From Rodentolepis nana (Eukaryota > Platyhelminthes > Cestoda > Cyclophyllidea > Hymenolepididae), in the NCBI GenBank assembly GCA_900617975.1, contig UZAE01012841.1:1-30940 (forward strand): a stretch of 30,940 nucleotides of DNA, read 5' to 3'. Below the pieces are notes generated by a model, which did no database searches, was not told the origin of the DNA, and saw nothing but the letters and a program-made list of their open reading frames with translations. Below are positions 1-9,161 of the stretch, piece after piece. How positions within the stretch are numbered: the stretch's first letter is position 1; each line of letters opens with the position of its first letter. The translations under genes were made by a program, and so were the position numbers.

Positions 1-165
1 AAAATCACCGGAACGAAATCTTTCAAACCAATTTCGACACTGCCCTTCTTTTAAGGCTTCATCTCCACATACCCCACATAACTTCTTTTGTGCTTGCGAT
101 GCGTTCTTGCCTTTTCGGAAGTAATACAATAAAATGTGTGGGAAGTGCACGTCCTGTTCTTTCAT
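1..165 (-). pseudogene. mariner transposase, N-terminal fragment
   Basis: On the minus strand an ATG at 165 opens a frame of 55 codons to the window edge, beginning MKEQDVHFPHILLYYF and continuing into the WFERFRSGDF segment. This is the first helix-turn-helix (paired-like DNA-binding) part of a mariner transposase. It matches the other two copies in the window. Both of those carry a stop codon about 104 codons in, so this copy is probably dead as well, but the region concerned is outside the window. Confidence 0.85.
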
Positions 166-347
166 TTTTAAATTGGGATAAAAACAAAACTAAAGAACTA
201 AACAAACAACTTTTTTACTAATTAACCTAGAAGCCCATACAGTAAGAAAAAAATATAGGTAAGATACTCTGGCCACATTAACAAAACAAAAGAAAGTATA
301 GAGTGAATCTGTCAACAAAAACGGCAATGACTTAGTTGCCAACCCAA
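1..347 (-). mobile_element. mariner transposon, 5' part, cut by window edge
   Basis: This is the reverse complement of the first about 350 bases of the two full mariner copies at 4432 and 7752, nearly base for base. The outer inverted terminal repeat ends at 347 and reads TTGGGTTGGCAACTAAG on the minus strand. It is followed by TA at 348-349, the dinucleotide mariners duplicate on insertion. The element enters from beyond the left edge, so its total length and 3' end are unknown. It faces the copy at 4432 in inverted orientation. Confidence 0.93.
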
Positions 348-349
348 TA

Positions 350-1424
350 ATTTTTCATTACAAGATTCAAAAGATAATTTTTTCAAAATCTGAAAGTGTG
401 TTTAGTTATAATTTTTTATAACAGTGAACACTTCAACATTGCTAGAACGTTAACACAAAATCTACTGCGCATATTCGACGGTTCCTGCAAGAATTTCCTT
501 TGGTTGCCAATTTAAAACTTTGCGTTTCCCTAAAAAGGACATTTAATACTAGTAGAACTCGATTAATGTTACTTTTTTACTATAGCAAAAAAAGTGTCCC
601 ATACATTTCTTGGCGATCAAAATAGGTTTACCAGCTAATATAAAGTTAAAATTCATTGGCCATTTAAGTATCTACCGTATTATTCATTATCAATCAATAA
701 TATTAGTGGTGAGATAAGTCGATGACTTTCATTAAAATTTACACCAAATTTTCTTTTTAAAATAACTTGCAGTAAGAATAAAGTAACTCGGCTTCTAAAT
801 TTTTTGAAGTAAAATTCAAGTTTTTTCCTCAGGAATCTGTCAAATTTAACAAGTTGACGGTTTTCTATGCTAAGGAAGCTGACATGAAACGCAATTTTTA
901 AAATATTAGCTCTTTATATATTGTTTTAATAAAAAAAATTCTGCAAAAATATGCACAAAAATTTGTTTGAAGTCGAGTGCGCTTGGGTTTGGGTACCTCA
1001 GATTCAAGACTGCTTATTCCTGTTTGAGTTTGATATTGCAAGTCCTACCAATGCAAATACCGACAAAAAAACTGGATTTGTGGCGAGGATAGATACTCTG
1101 GTATATTTCCTTTTGGGCTACTTGAACTCTACCATCTACCTTACTGGATAGTACTAATTTACGTGGTTGGCTATTGACACAACTTGAGTTCAAGGGGAAT
1201 ATAACGGTATGTTTGCATGCAAGCACTTGCTCATTAATTTCCGATCGACACGATCTATAAACAAAGGTCGATTGCTTTCTTAAAGTGTTTCACAACGAAC
1301 TCTTTGGAATTTCAATTTAAGCCAGGAAAGGCTTAAGTAACGTAATTTTTGGACAAGGTAGTTCGAAATTCGAATTCAGTAGAGTGTTTGAATGCTTCCG
1401 GTGGGTTCAATTACTAATGGAACG
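350..1424. other. intergenic, no gene seen
   Basis: AT-rich sequence with only short open frames and no recognisable domain. An open frame at 951-1151 (66 codons) overlaps one on the other strand, and neither looks like a known protein nor has convincing splice sites. The stretch separates the mariner fragment from the left target-site duplication of the 2.56-kb repeat element. Confidence 0.6.
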
Positions 1425-1437
1425 ATGATCCGGAAGT
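1425..1437. repeat. target-site duplication, left copy
   Basis: ATGATCCGGAAGT occurs immediately before the head of the large repeat element. ATGATCCGGGAGT occurs immediately after its (AAAT)n tail at 3994-4006. The two 13-mers differ at one position. Direct repeats of this length at the exact borders of an element are the mark of target-primed retrotransposition. Confidence 0.8.
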
Positions 1438-1455
1438 GGGGTGTGCGATAGACTT

Positions 1456-2450
1456 ATCTCCACGTGGTGCACCCTGGGCAACGTATACTCATACGGCTCC
1501 ACGTGGTGCACCCTGGGCAACGTATACTCATAAGGCACCACGTGGTGCACCCTGGGCAACGTGTACTCATACGGCAAGTAAGTCTATCACGTGGTGCACC
1601 CTGGGCAACGTATACTCATACGGCAAACAAACTGGTGCACCCTGGGCAACGTATACACGGCAAAAGAGTCCGGGTGCACCCTGGGCAACGTATACTCATA
1701 CAGCAAAAATCCTCCACGTGGTGCACCCTGGCCAACGTATAATCATACGGTCTTACCTCCACGTGGCGCACCCTGGGCAATGTATACTACACCTTACCTC
1801 CACGTGGTGCACCCTGGGCAACGTATTCTCATTCGGCTACCTCCACGTGGTGCACCCTGGGCAATGTATACTCATACACCTCCACGTGGTGCACCCTGGG
1901 CAACGTATACTCACGATAGACTTACCTCCAGGTGGTGCACCCTGGACAACGTATACTCAAACGGCACGTGGTGCACCCTGGGCAACGTATACTCATACGG
2001 CTCCACGTGGTGCACCCTGGGCAACGTTTACTCATACGGCTCCACGTGGTGCACCCTGGGCAACGTATACTCATAAGGCACCACGTGGTGCACCCTGGGC
2101 AACGTGTACTCATACGGCAAGTAAGTCTATCACGTGGTGCACCCTGGGCAACGTATACTCATACGGCAAACAAACTGGTGCACCCTGGGCAACGTATACA
2201 CGGCAAAAGAGTCCGTGGTGCACCCTGGGCAACGTACACTCACACCTTACCTCCACGTGGTGCACCCTGGGCAACGTATTCTCATTCGGCTTACCTCCGT
2301 GGTGCACCCTGGGCAATGTATATTTAGACTTACCTCCACGTGGTGCACCCTGGGCACCGTATACTCATACGGCAAAAAAGTCTATTAACCGGCAGTTGTT
2401 GCGATAGACTTACCTCCACGCGGTGCACCCTGGGCAACCCACTCATACGG
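1456..2450 (+). repeat. tandem array A, palindromic unit of about 35-45 bp, over 20 copies
   Basis: The core GGTGCACCCTGGGCAACGTA recurs at least 22 times with uneven spacing, usually preceded by CCACGT and followed by TACTCATACGGC. Larger blocks are also duplicated: about 1461-1671 recurs at 2004-2214 with a constant offset of 543 bases. Because many unit lengths are divisible by three, long open frames run through the array (for example 1436-2407). They encode only the repeated motif GAPWATYTHTAPR in shifting frames and are not taken as genes. Confidence 0.95.
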
Positions 2451-3780
2451 CAAAAAAGTCTATTAACCGGCAGTTGACTTATCACTTCCTGGGCAACGTA
2501 TACTCATACGGCAAAAAAGTCTATTAATCGGCAGTTGACATCTTGACTTCTGACTTCAAACTACCATGACCCCACTGTATGTTACAAAGTATACTCATAC
2601 GGCAAAAAGTCTATAAACCGGCAGTGGACTTCTGACTTCAAACTACCCTCACCCCACTATATGTCACAACTTCTCACTTCAAACTACCATCACCCCACTG
2701 TATGTCATTGTGTATGCGCATACGGCAAAAAAGTCTATAAACCGGCAGTTGATCTAACCCTAACACGGCAAAAAGTCTATAAACCGGCAGTTGACCTCTG
2801 ACTTCAAACTACCATGACCCCACTGTATGTCATATTTGGGCAACAGACCTCATACGGCAAAAAGTCTATAAACCGCTGGGCAACGTATACTCATACGGCA
2901 AAAAAGTCTATTAAAGGCAGTTGACTTCTAACTTCAAACTACCATGACCCCATTGTGGCAGTTGACTTCTCACTTCAAACTACCATCACCCCATTGACGG
3001 GCAACGTATACTCATACGGCAAACAAGTCTATAAACCAATGGGCAACGTATACTCAAACGGCATACCTCCACGTGGTGCACCCTGGGCAACGTGTACTTA
3101 CAACCTCCATGTGGTGCACCCTGGGCAACGTATACTTATGCGGAAAAAAGTCTATTGACTGGTAGTTGACTTCTCACTTCAAACTACCATCACCCCACTG
3201 TATAGTTGACCACTGACTTCAAACTACCATGACCCCACTGTATGCCTTGACTTCTGACTTCAAACTACCATGACCCCACTGTATGTTACAAAGTATACTC
3301 ATACGGCAAAAAGTCTATAAACCGGCAGTGGACTTCTGACTTCAAACTACCCTCACCCCACTATATGTCACAACTTCTCACTTCAAACTACCATCACCCC
3401 ACTGTATGTCATTGTGTATGCGCATACGGCAAAAAAGTCTATAAACCGGCAGTTGATCTAACCCTAACACGGCAAAAAGTCTATAAACCGGCAGTTGACC
3501 TCTGACTTCAAACTACCATGACCCCACTGTATGTCATATTTGGGCAACAGACCTCATACGGCAAAAAGTCTATAAACCGCTGGGCAACGTATACTCATAC
3601 GGCAAAAAAGTCTATTAACTAGTGAGATGGGTGTGCGATAGACTTACCTCCACGTGGTGCACTATGGGCAACGTATACTCATACGGCAAAAAAGTCTATT
3701 AACCTGCAGTTGACTTCTGACTTCAAACTACCACGACCCCCAAACAGTTGACTTCTGACCTCAAACTACCATCACCCCAC
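2451..3780 (+). repeat. tandem array B with a 704-bp higher-order duplication
   Basis: Two motifs alternate: CATACGGCAAAAAAGTCTAT followed by AACCGGCAGTTGAC, and GACTTCAAACTACC followed by ATGACCCCACTGTATGT. A block at 2542-2914 (373 bases) recurs at 3246-3618 with a constant offset of 704 and no difference that I could see by eye. Units of array A reappear inside it near 3070, 3112 and 3650. The near-perfect identity means a recent duplication or an assembly artefact. Confidence 0.93.
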
Positions 3781-3993
3781 TGTATGTCATATTCGACTAC
3801 TTCCACAGTACTCACCTCACATTTTTTCCACTTTTTCTACCTTCGTCTTTGAAACACTCTTCTGTTTCTTACCCCCACGCCATCTCGACTTTTTTTGATT
3901 TTGATGTTCCTTCCCTTCTGTGAAGCCTGAAGTCAACAAAAAGGCTAATGACAACCATCAAAACGCTTGTCATTTGTATAAATAAATAAATAA
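3781..3993 (+). other. unique 3' part and (AAAT)n tail of the composite element
   Basis: This single-copy part of the element is shared, in reverse complement and with visible divergence, with about 7530-7735. It ends in TATAAATAAATAAATAAAT directly before the right target-site duplication. A short-tandem-repeat tail rather than plain poly(A) is seen in elements copied by some LINE clades such as RTE. Which LINE served here cannot be told. Confidence 0.75.
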
Positions 3994-4006
3994 ATGATCC
4001 GGGAGT
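3994..4006. repeat. target-site duplication, right copy
   Basis: ATGATCCGGGAGT follows the tail of the 2.56-kb element and matches 12 of 13 bases of the left copy at 1425-1437. Confidence 0.8.
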
Positions 4007-4431
4007 TTGTTCAACAGGTTGCTGACTTAGACTGAGGTCAACCAATGAGTGAATATAATGGGGCGGAGGAAATCGCGAATGATGATATGATATTTACCGA
4101 TCATTGGGATCTTGTATTGTTTACATGATTGAGCGCTGTGGGAGTCTGGCTTGATGGTCCTATCTTTAATAAAAAAACATACTTAAAAGAATATGACAAA
4201 AAATATTTTATTGTAAAACAGAGAGAGTGAGAGGAAAATGAAAAAAATTGTGTGCGATAACTATAACGAACTCAATGGACTGATTTAATTCCATTTCAAT
4301 TAAAAGAAAAAATGCTCAAATTCCACTAAAATGCGCTCCAATAATTACTTAAAAAAAACCAATTATACATCTTATCCACTAATTCTTATGTATATATATA
4401 TATCTGCATCAAAAATATACATTGGGTGGGC
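4007..4431. other. intergenic, no gene seen
   Basis: AT-rich spacer between the composite element and mariner copy 1. It has a short (TA)n run near 4390-4405 and no supported gene. Confidence 0.6.
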
Positions 4432-5714
4432 AACTAAGTCATTGCCGTTTTTGTTGACAGATTCACTCTATACTTTCTTTTGTTTTGTTAATGTGGCCAG
4501 AGTATCTTACCTATATTTTTTTCTTACTGTATGGGCTTCTAGGTTAATTAGTAAAAAAGTTGTTTGTTTAGTTCTTTAGTTTTGTTTTTATCCCAATTTA
4601 AAAATGAAAGAACAGGACGTGCACTTCCCACACATTTTATTGTATTACTTCCGAAAAGGCAAGAACGCATCGCAAGCACAAAAGAAGTTATGTGGGGTAT
4701 ATGGAGATGAAGCCTTAAAAGAAGGGCAGTGTCGAAATTGGTTTGAAAGATTTCGTTCCGGTGATTTTTCACTGAAAAATTCACAACGATCTGGCCGCCC
4801 AGTCGAAGTGGATGAAACCCATATCAAGGCCATTATCGATTCGAATCGTCACAGCACAACACGAGATATTGCAGAGAAGCTCAATGTGTCGCATACATGC
4901 ATTGAACAAAAATGAAAAACCCTTGGTTATGTCAAGAAACTTGATTTATGGGTTCCTCACCAGTTAAAGGAAATTCATTTGACGCAACGGATTAGCATCT
5001 GTGATTCGCCGCTACTGAAACGCAATGAGAATGATCCATTTCTGAAGAACCTAGTTACTGGCGACGAAAAGTGGATAGTTTATAACAATGTTACTCGCAA
5101 GAGATCATGGGTGAAGCAAGATCAACCAGAACAAACAGTATGAAAAGCAGAGATTCACCAAAAAAGATTATGCTGTCAGTCTGGTGGGATCACAAAGGAA
5201 TTTTGTATTTTGAACTCATGCCGCAGAACCAAACGATAAATTCAAATGTGTATGTTGAAGAACTCGAAAAACTGAAAGAAGGATGCAATTGAAGATAAGC
5301 GGCCGGCATTATCAAATCGGCGGAAGGGTGTTGTTTTCCATCATGATAACGCAAGGCCCCACACATCTTTGGTCACTCGGCAAAAATTATTGCAACTGGG
5401 TTGGGATGTTTTGTCACATCCACCATATAGCCCTGACTTTGCGCCTTCGGATTACCATTTGTTTCGTTCCATGCAAAACTCTTTAAATGGTGAAATTTTT
5501 AACAACGCGGATGATGTCGGATCACACCTAATTCAGTTTTTAACAGCAAAGACCAGACATTTTACGAACGGGGAATTTTTACTCTGCCAGAACGATGAGA
5601 AAAGGTCATCGACAAGAACGGCCAATATCTAATTGAATAAAGTTATATTTTTAAACAAAAATTCCGAATTTGCCTTCTTATTTGAAACCGGCAATGACTC
5701 AGTTGCCAACCTAT
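4432..5714 (+). mobile_element. mariner transposon copy 1, full length, inactive
   Basis: The left inverted terminal repeat starts TTGGGTGGGCAACTAAG at 4432. The right one ends at 5714 and reads ATAGGTTGGCAACTGAG on the minus strand. The length of 1283 bases is typical for mariner. A TA follows on the right (5715-5716). On the left the expected TA reads CA (4430-4431), so the target duplication has mutated. The interior holds a degraded DD34D transposase frame. Confidence 0.95.
4604..5640 (+). pseudogene. mariner transposase, broken
   Basis: A mariner-type transposase would bind the element's inverted repeats and cut and paste it at TA. The frame opens with MKEQDVHFPHILLYYF and keeps the helix-turn-helix part (WFERFRSGDF, SGRPVEVDE). 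It meets a TGA at 4913-4915, continues in the same frame through TGDEKWIVYNN (first catalytic Asp), and meets another TGA at about 5141. It needs a frame change for IMLSVWWDHKG, another at about 5280 for HHDNARPH (second Asp) and PSDYHLF (third Asp, 34 residues later), and one more near the C-terminus. The TGA at 4913 and the changes at 5280 and near the end are shared with copy 2. The catalytic residues survive, but no full protein can be made. Confidence 0.93.
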
Positions 5715-5716
5715 TA

Positions 5717-7515
5717 GATCTTCTCATACATTTATGGTTGACCGCTAATAGTTATGGTTAGTTAGGTTTAGTTAAAGAATGAAAAATAATGGATTTAATA
5801 TCATTACTCCCGCAATTTTTATCCTAATTTTTGTAATCCTATCTCCCTAATTAACTTCAAATGATTTGGCTTTATAACAGACTGGGCAAAGATATTCTTC
5901 TTTGCATTATACATTAGTTAGACAACGCAAATCCTCGTTACCTAATTTATCAAGACGCAATTTTGATGCTATTACTGGCCATTCTTCCAAAAATAGTCAT
6001 TTTTGGCTTACAAAATTTGCATTTTACGGCTTTTGGTGTGCATTCCAAAGCTATTGAACGGCTGTAAATATTACCCGGGCAGCGTAATCAATTTGTTTTA
6101 TTAACCCAACTGAAGAACCAGTCATGAAACTCCAAAAATTATCAACACATATTTTATTTTCAGGATTTTTTTCGGAAATATACTGTAGTAAACTAGTGAT
6201 ATTTTTACTTTCGTCATTACCTGCATCACCAAATATCCGGATATGTCATCATTTACTTACAAACTGTCAAAATAGGGAGGTCATAATTTGCTGGGTCGTT
6301 TAAAATTTTGGTGTTAACGCTTTTTGGATTTTCATTGGTTAATAAGTATCTTTTTTCATTCTTCGCCGTTATTAAAAATATGGTAATTATAATGAGACAA
6401 TTAACACTATCCGCCAGTGATTTTTGTTAAAAATTTTCCAATGTACTTTTTCATTTAATTTAACTCATTTGCCGTATATTATGCTATACTTCCTATTTTT
6501 CTTAATAGTTAAGTCTATCGCACTCCATATAAGGGAAATTATAATATTCTCTATTTAGAATTGACAACGAAAGTATTCTAGATACACCCTCTTGTTATCA
6601 GAATATTAAAATAGAGATACAGTATTGCTTGATTTTAAAATCGATCTTCAAGCGGCAATTAATGGGTAATAAAACTTTTGCAAGACAAAATCAGATAAAT
6701 GCATCATGCCTAGGAGCAAATTGGATCATTATTTCAGAGACCTCTCGGCCAATCAATGACCAAAATCATTTCATGATTGTCACAAAATGACAAAACTTCC
6801 CGTCAACTAGGAATAAAACCCACAGTCCAAAAGATACCCTCAACAGACAGCCCGACGTTCATAACCGAACGGAGAGGACACGACCGATTTACATTCCCAA
6901 CACAACATCACAAGAATAAGACGTATTCCATGTCATTCGCCTGTTTCCTCCATAGCCTTGCTGTTGCTTAGCTAGTTCTGGGAGTCATCCAAAATTATCG
7001 CCACTTTTCATCGAGGTAATGGACTGCTACTCCCTAATCAACAATGATTTATCTTTTGCTTTTACATATCGAATGCATAAAAGTGATTTTGTTGCTTAAA
7101 AGCGGAAAAAAGTAATCAAGAATAAGTACATGGTAGAAGTGGGATAGGCACAAATTCTATTTGTGGATGAATATTTGTTTTGAGTTGTTAGAACACTCGT
7201 AATTCATTGAAAAGGCCAATAATGGATCTTGACAGTGGTTGGAAGTAATTTGTGCCTTATAATGTGCCAACAACATGTCAAGTTCTTGAATGTTAACATT
7301 TCGGTAGATGTTTATTCCTTCTAATCACAGATTATTCCTTCCTGGTATTCGCATTCTCATTTAGAACTTCAATTGGACCAGAGATTCCTGGCCCTTAGAA
7401 GTTCATTTATGTCAGTTATCATTAGAGATCAAACATTCCCAACGATCTCGGCTAAGTTATTAGGGATTATGAGAGATCGCCACTATGGGCAAAACTGCTA
7501 ATAAAAATGTGGTTT
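5717..7515. other. intergenic, no gene seen
   Basis: About 1.8 kb of AT-rich sequence without a supported gene. An open frame at 6777-6971 lacks an ATG start and recognisable motifs. At about 6511-6522, AAGTCTATCGCAC matches the head of the repeat element in reverse complement and may be a small relic. A phrase at about 6735 (TTCAGAGACCTCTC) recurs at about 9508 and may be an old degenerate repeat. Confidence 0.55.
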
Positions 7516-7529
7516 TACTTGCAATTAAT
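7516..7529. repeat. target-site duplication of the short element, left copy
   Basis: TACTTGCAATTAAT here and TACTTGGAATTAAT at 9148-9161 are direct repeats (13 of 14 identical) lying exactly at the tail and head borders of the inverted short element. Confidence 0.8.
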
Positions 7530-7751
7530 TAATTTATTTATTTATATCAAATGCCAGGCTTTATGTTAATTATCATTAGCCCCTTAATTGACTTCAGGCT
7601 TCACAAAGGGGATGGAACAACAAAGTGAAAAAAAGTCGAGAAAGGGGGGGAGGAACAGAAGAGTTTCAAAGACGAAGTTGGAAAATTTAGAAAAAATGTA
7701 TTGTGAGCACTGTGGAAGATGTCGAATATGACATACAGTGGGGTGATGGTA

Positions 7752-9044
7752 TTGGGTTGGCAACTAAGTCATTACCGTTTTTGTTGACAGATTCACTCTA
7801 CATTCTTTTGTTTTGTTAACGTGGCCAGAGCATCTTACCTATATTTTTTTCTTACTGTATGGGCTTCTGGGTTAATTAGTAAAAAATTTGTTTGTTTAGT
7901 TCTTTAGTTTTGTTTTTATCCCAATTTAAAAATGAAAGAACAGGACGTGCACTTCCCACACATTTTATTGTATTACTTCCGAAAAGGCAAGAACGCATCG
8001 CAAGCACAAAAGAAGTTATGTGGGGTATATGGAGATGAAGCCTTAAAAGAAGGGCAGTGTCGAAATTGGTTTGAAAGATTTCGTTCCGGTGATTTTTCAC
8101 TGAAAAATTCACAACGATCTGGCCGCCCAGTCGAAGTGGATGAAACCCATATCAAGGCCATTATCGATTCGAATCGTCACAGCACAACACGAGATATTGC
8201 AGAGAAGCTCAATGTGTCGCATACATGCATTGAACAAAAATGAAAAACCCTTGGTTATGTCAAGAAACTTGATTTATGGGTTCCTCACCAGTTAAAGGAA
8301 ATTCATTTGACGCAACGGATTAGCATCTGTGATTCGCCGCTACTGAAACGCAATGAGAATGATCCATTTCTGAAGAACCTAGTTACTGGCGACGAAAAGT
8401 GGATAGTTTATAACAATGGTACTCGCAAGAGATCATGGGTGAAGCAAGATCAACCAGCCCAAACAGTATCAAAAGCAGAGAACCACCAAAGTAAAGATTA
8501 TGCTGTCAGTCTGGTGGGATCACAAAGGAATTTTGTATTTTGAACTCATGCCGCAGAACCAAACGATAAATTCAAATGTGTATGTTGAAGAACTCGAAAA
8601 ACTGAAAGAAGGATGCAATTGAAGATAAGCGGCCGGCATTATCAAATCGGCGGAAGGGTGTTGTTTTCCATCATGATAACGCAAGGCCCCACACATCTTT
8701 GGTCACTCGGCAAAAATTATTGCAACTGGGTTGGGATGTTTTGTCACATCCACCATATAGCCCTGACTTTGCGCCTTCGGATTACCATTTGTTTCGTTCC
8801 ATGCAAAACTCTTTAAATGGTGAAATTTTTAACAACGCGGATGATGTCGGATCACACCTAATTCAGTTTTTAACAGCAAAGACCAGACATTTTACGAACG
8901 GGGAATTTTTACTCTGCTAGAACGATGGAAAAAGGTCATCGACAAGAACGGCCAATATCTAATTGAATAAAGTTATATTTTTAAACAAAAATTCCGAATT
9001 TGCCTTCTTATTTGAAATCGGCAATGACTTAGTCGCCAACCTAA
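7752..9044 (+). mobile_element. mariner transposon copy 2, full length, inactive, nested
   Basis: The left terminal repeat begins TTGGGTTGGCAACTAAG at 7752. The right one ends at 9044 and reads TTAGGTTGGCGACTAAG on the minus strand. A TA stands on each side (7750-7751 and 9045-9046). The flanks GGGGTGATGG and GTTTGAAGTC join across one TA to give exactly the CTTCAAACTACCATCACCCC motif (reverse complement) that array B repeats many times. This proves insertion into a pre-existing copy of the repeat element. Length is 1293 bases. Confidence 0.96.
7932..8970 (+). pseudogene. mariner transposase, broken
   Basis: Homologous to the frame at 4604-5640, with the same opening and the same TGA, here at 8241-8243. 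After that stop the original frame runs on through GDEKWIVYNN and QPAQTVSKAE until a copy-specific shift at about 8490. The HHDNARPH and PSDYHLF segments are again in a different frame from the preceding part because of the shared change at about 8610. The C-terminal LERWKKVIDKNGQY segment ends with TAA at 8968-8970. It lacks the TGA that copy 1 has at 5141, so the copies have diverged only a little since they spread. Confidence 0.93.
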
Positions 9045-9147
9045 TAGTTTGAAGTCAAAAGTCAACTGCCAGTTTATAGACTTTTTTCCCGTATGGGTAT
9101 ACATTCCCCAGGGTGCACCAAATGGAGGTAAGTCTATCGCACACCCC

Positions 9148-9161
9148 TACTTGGAATTAAT
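9148..9161. repeat. target-site duplication of the short element, right copy
   Basis: TACTTGGAATTAAT stands directly outside the head of the short element and pairs with 7516-7529. Confidence 0.8.

Larger units (their letters stand above)
1438..3993 (+). mobile_element. composite non-autonomous retroelement with internal tandem arrays
   Basis: The element starts with a head containing GTGTGCGATAGACTTA. It continues through tandem array A (about 1456-2450) and array B (about 2451-3780), then a unique 3' part (about 3780-3975), and ends in a TATAAATAAATAAATAAAT tail. A 13-base target-site duplication flanks it. The same head, 3' part and tail occur, without large arrays, in an inverted 320-bp relative at 7530-9147 that has a different 14-base duplication, so the unit moves as a whole. 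No reverse transcriptase or other protein is encoded, so mobilisation in trans by a LINE is inferred. The layout of head, variable-number repeats, unique 3' part and tail resembles primate SVA elements, with no sequence relationship implied. Confidence 0.75.
7530..9147 (-). mobile_element. short (about 320 bp) copy of the composite element, split by a mariner
   Basis: Read on the minus strand, the head at 9147 contains GGGTGTGCGATAGACTTACC. One palindromic unit, one CAGTTGACTTTTGACTTC unit and the unique 3' part follow, and an (AAAT)n tail ends at 7530. Mariner copy 2 (7752-9044) interrupts it. Removing the mariner and one TA leaves about 323 bases. A 14-base target-site duplication flanks the whole. 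This single-unit copy shows what the family looks like without array expansion. Confidence 0.82.

Noticed and set aside
1436..2407. A 323-codon open frame and several overlapping ones through array A on both strands
   Set aside because: They encode only the repeat unit in shifting frames, overlap each other, and exist because many unit lengths are divisible by three. No other coding sign is present.
2750..3480. A subtelomeric location for the window
   Set aside because: Only two short telomere-like motifs occur, both inside a mobile element, next to ordinary single-copy genes.
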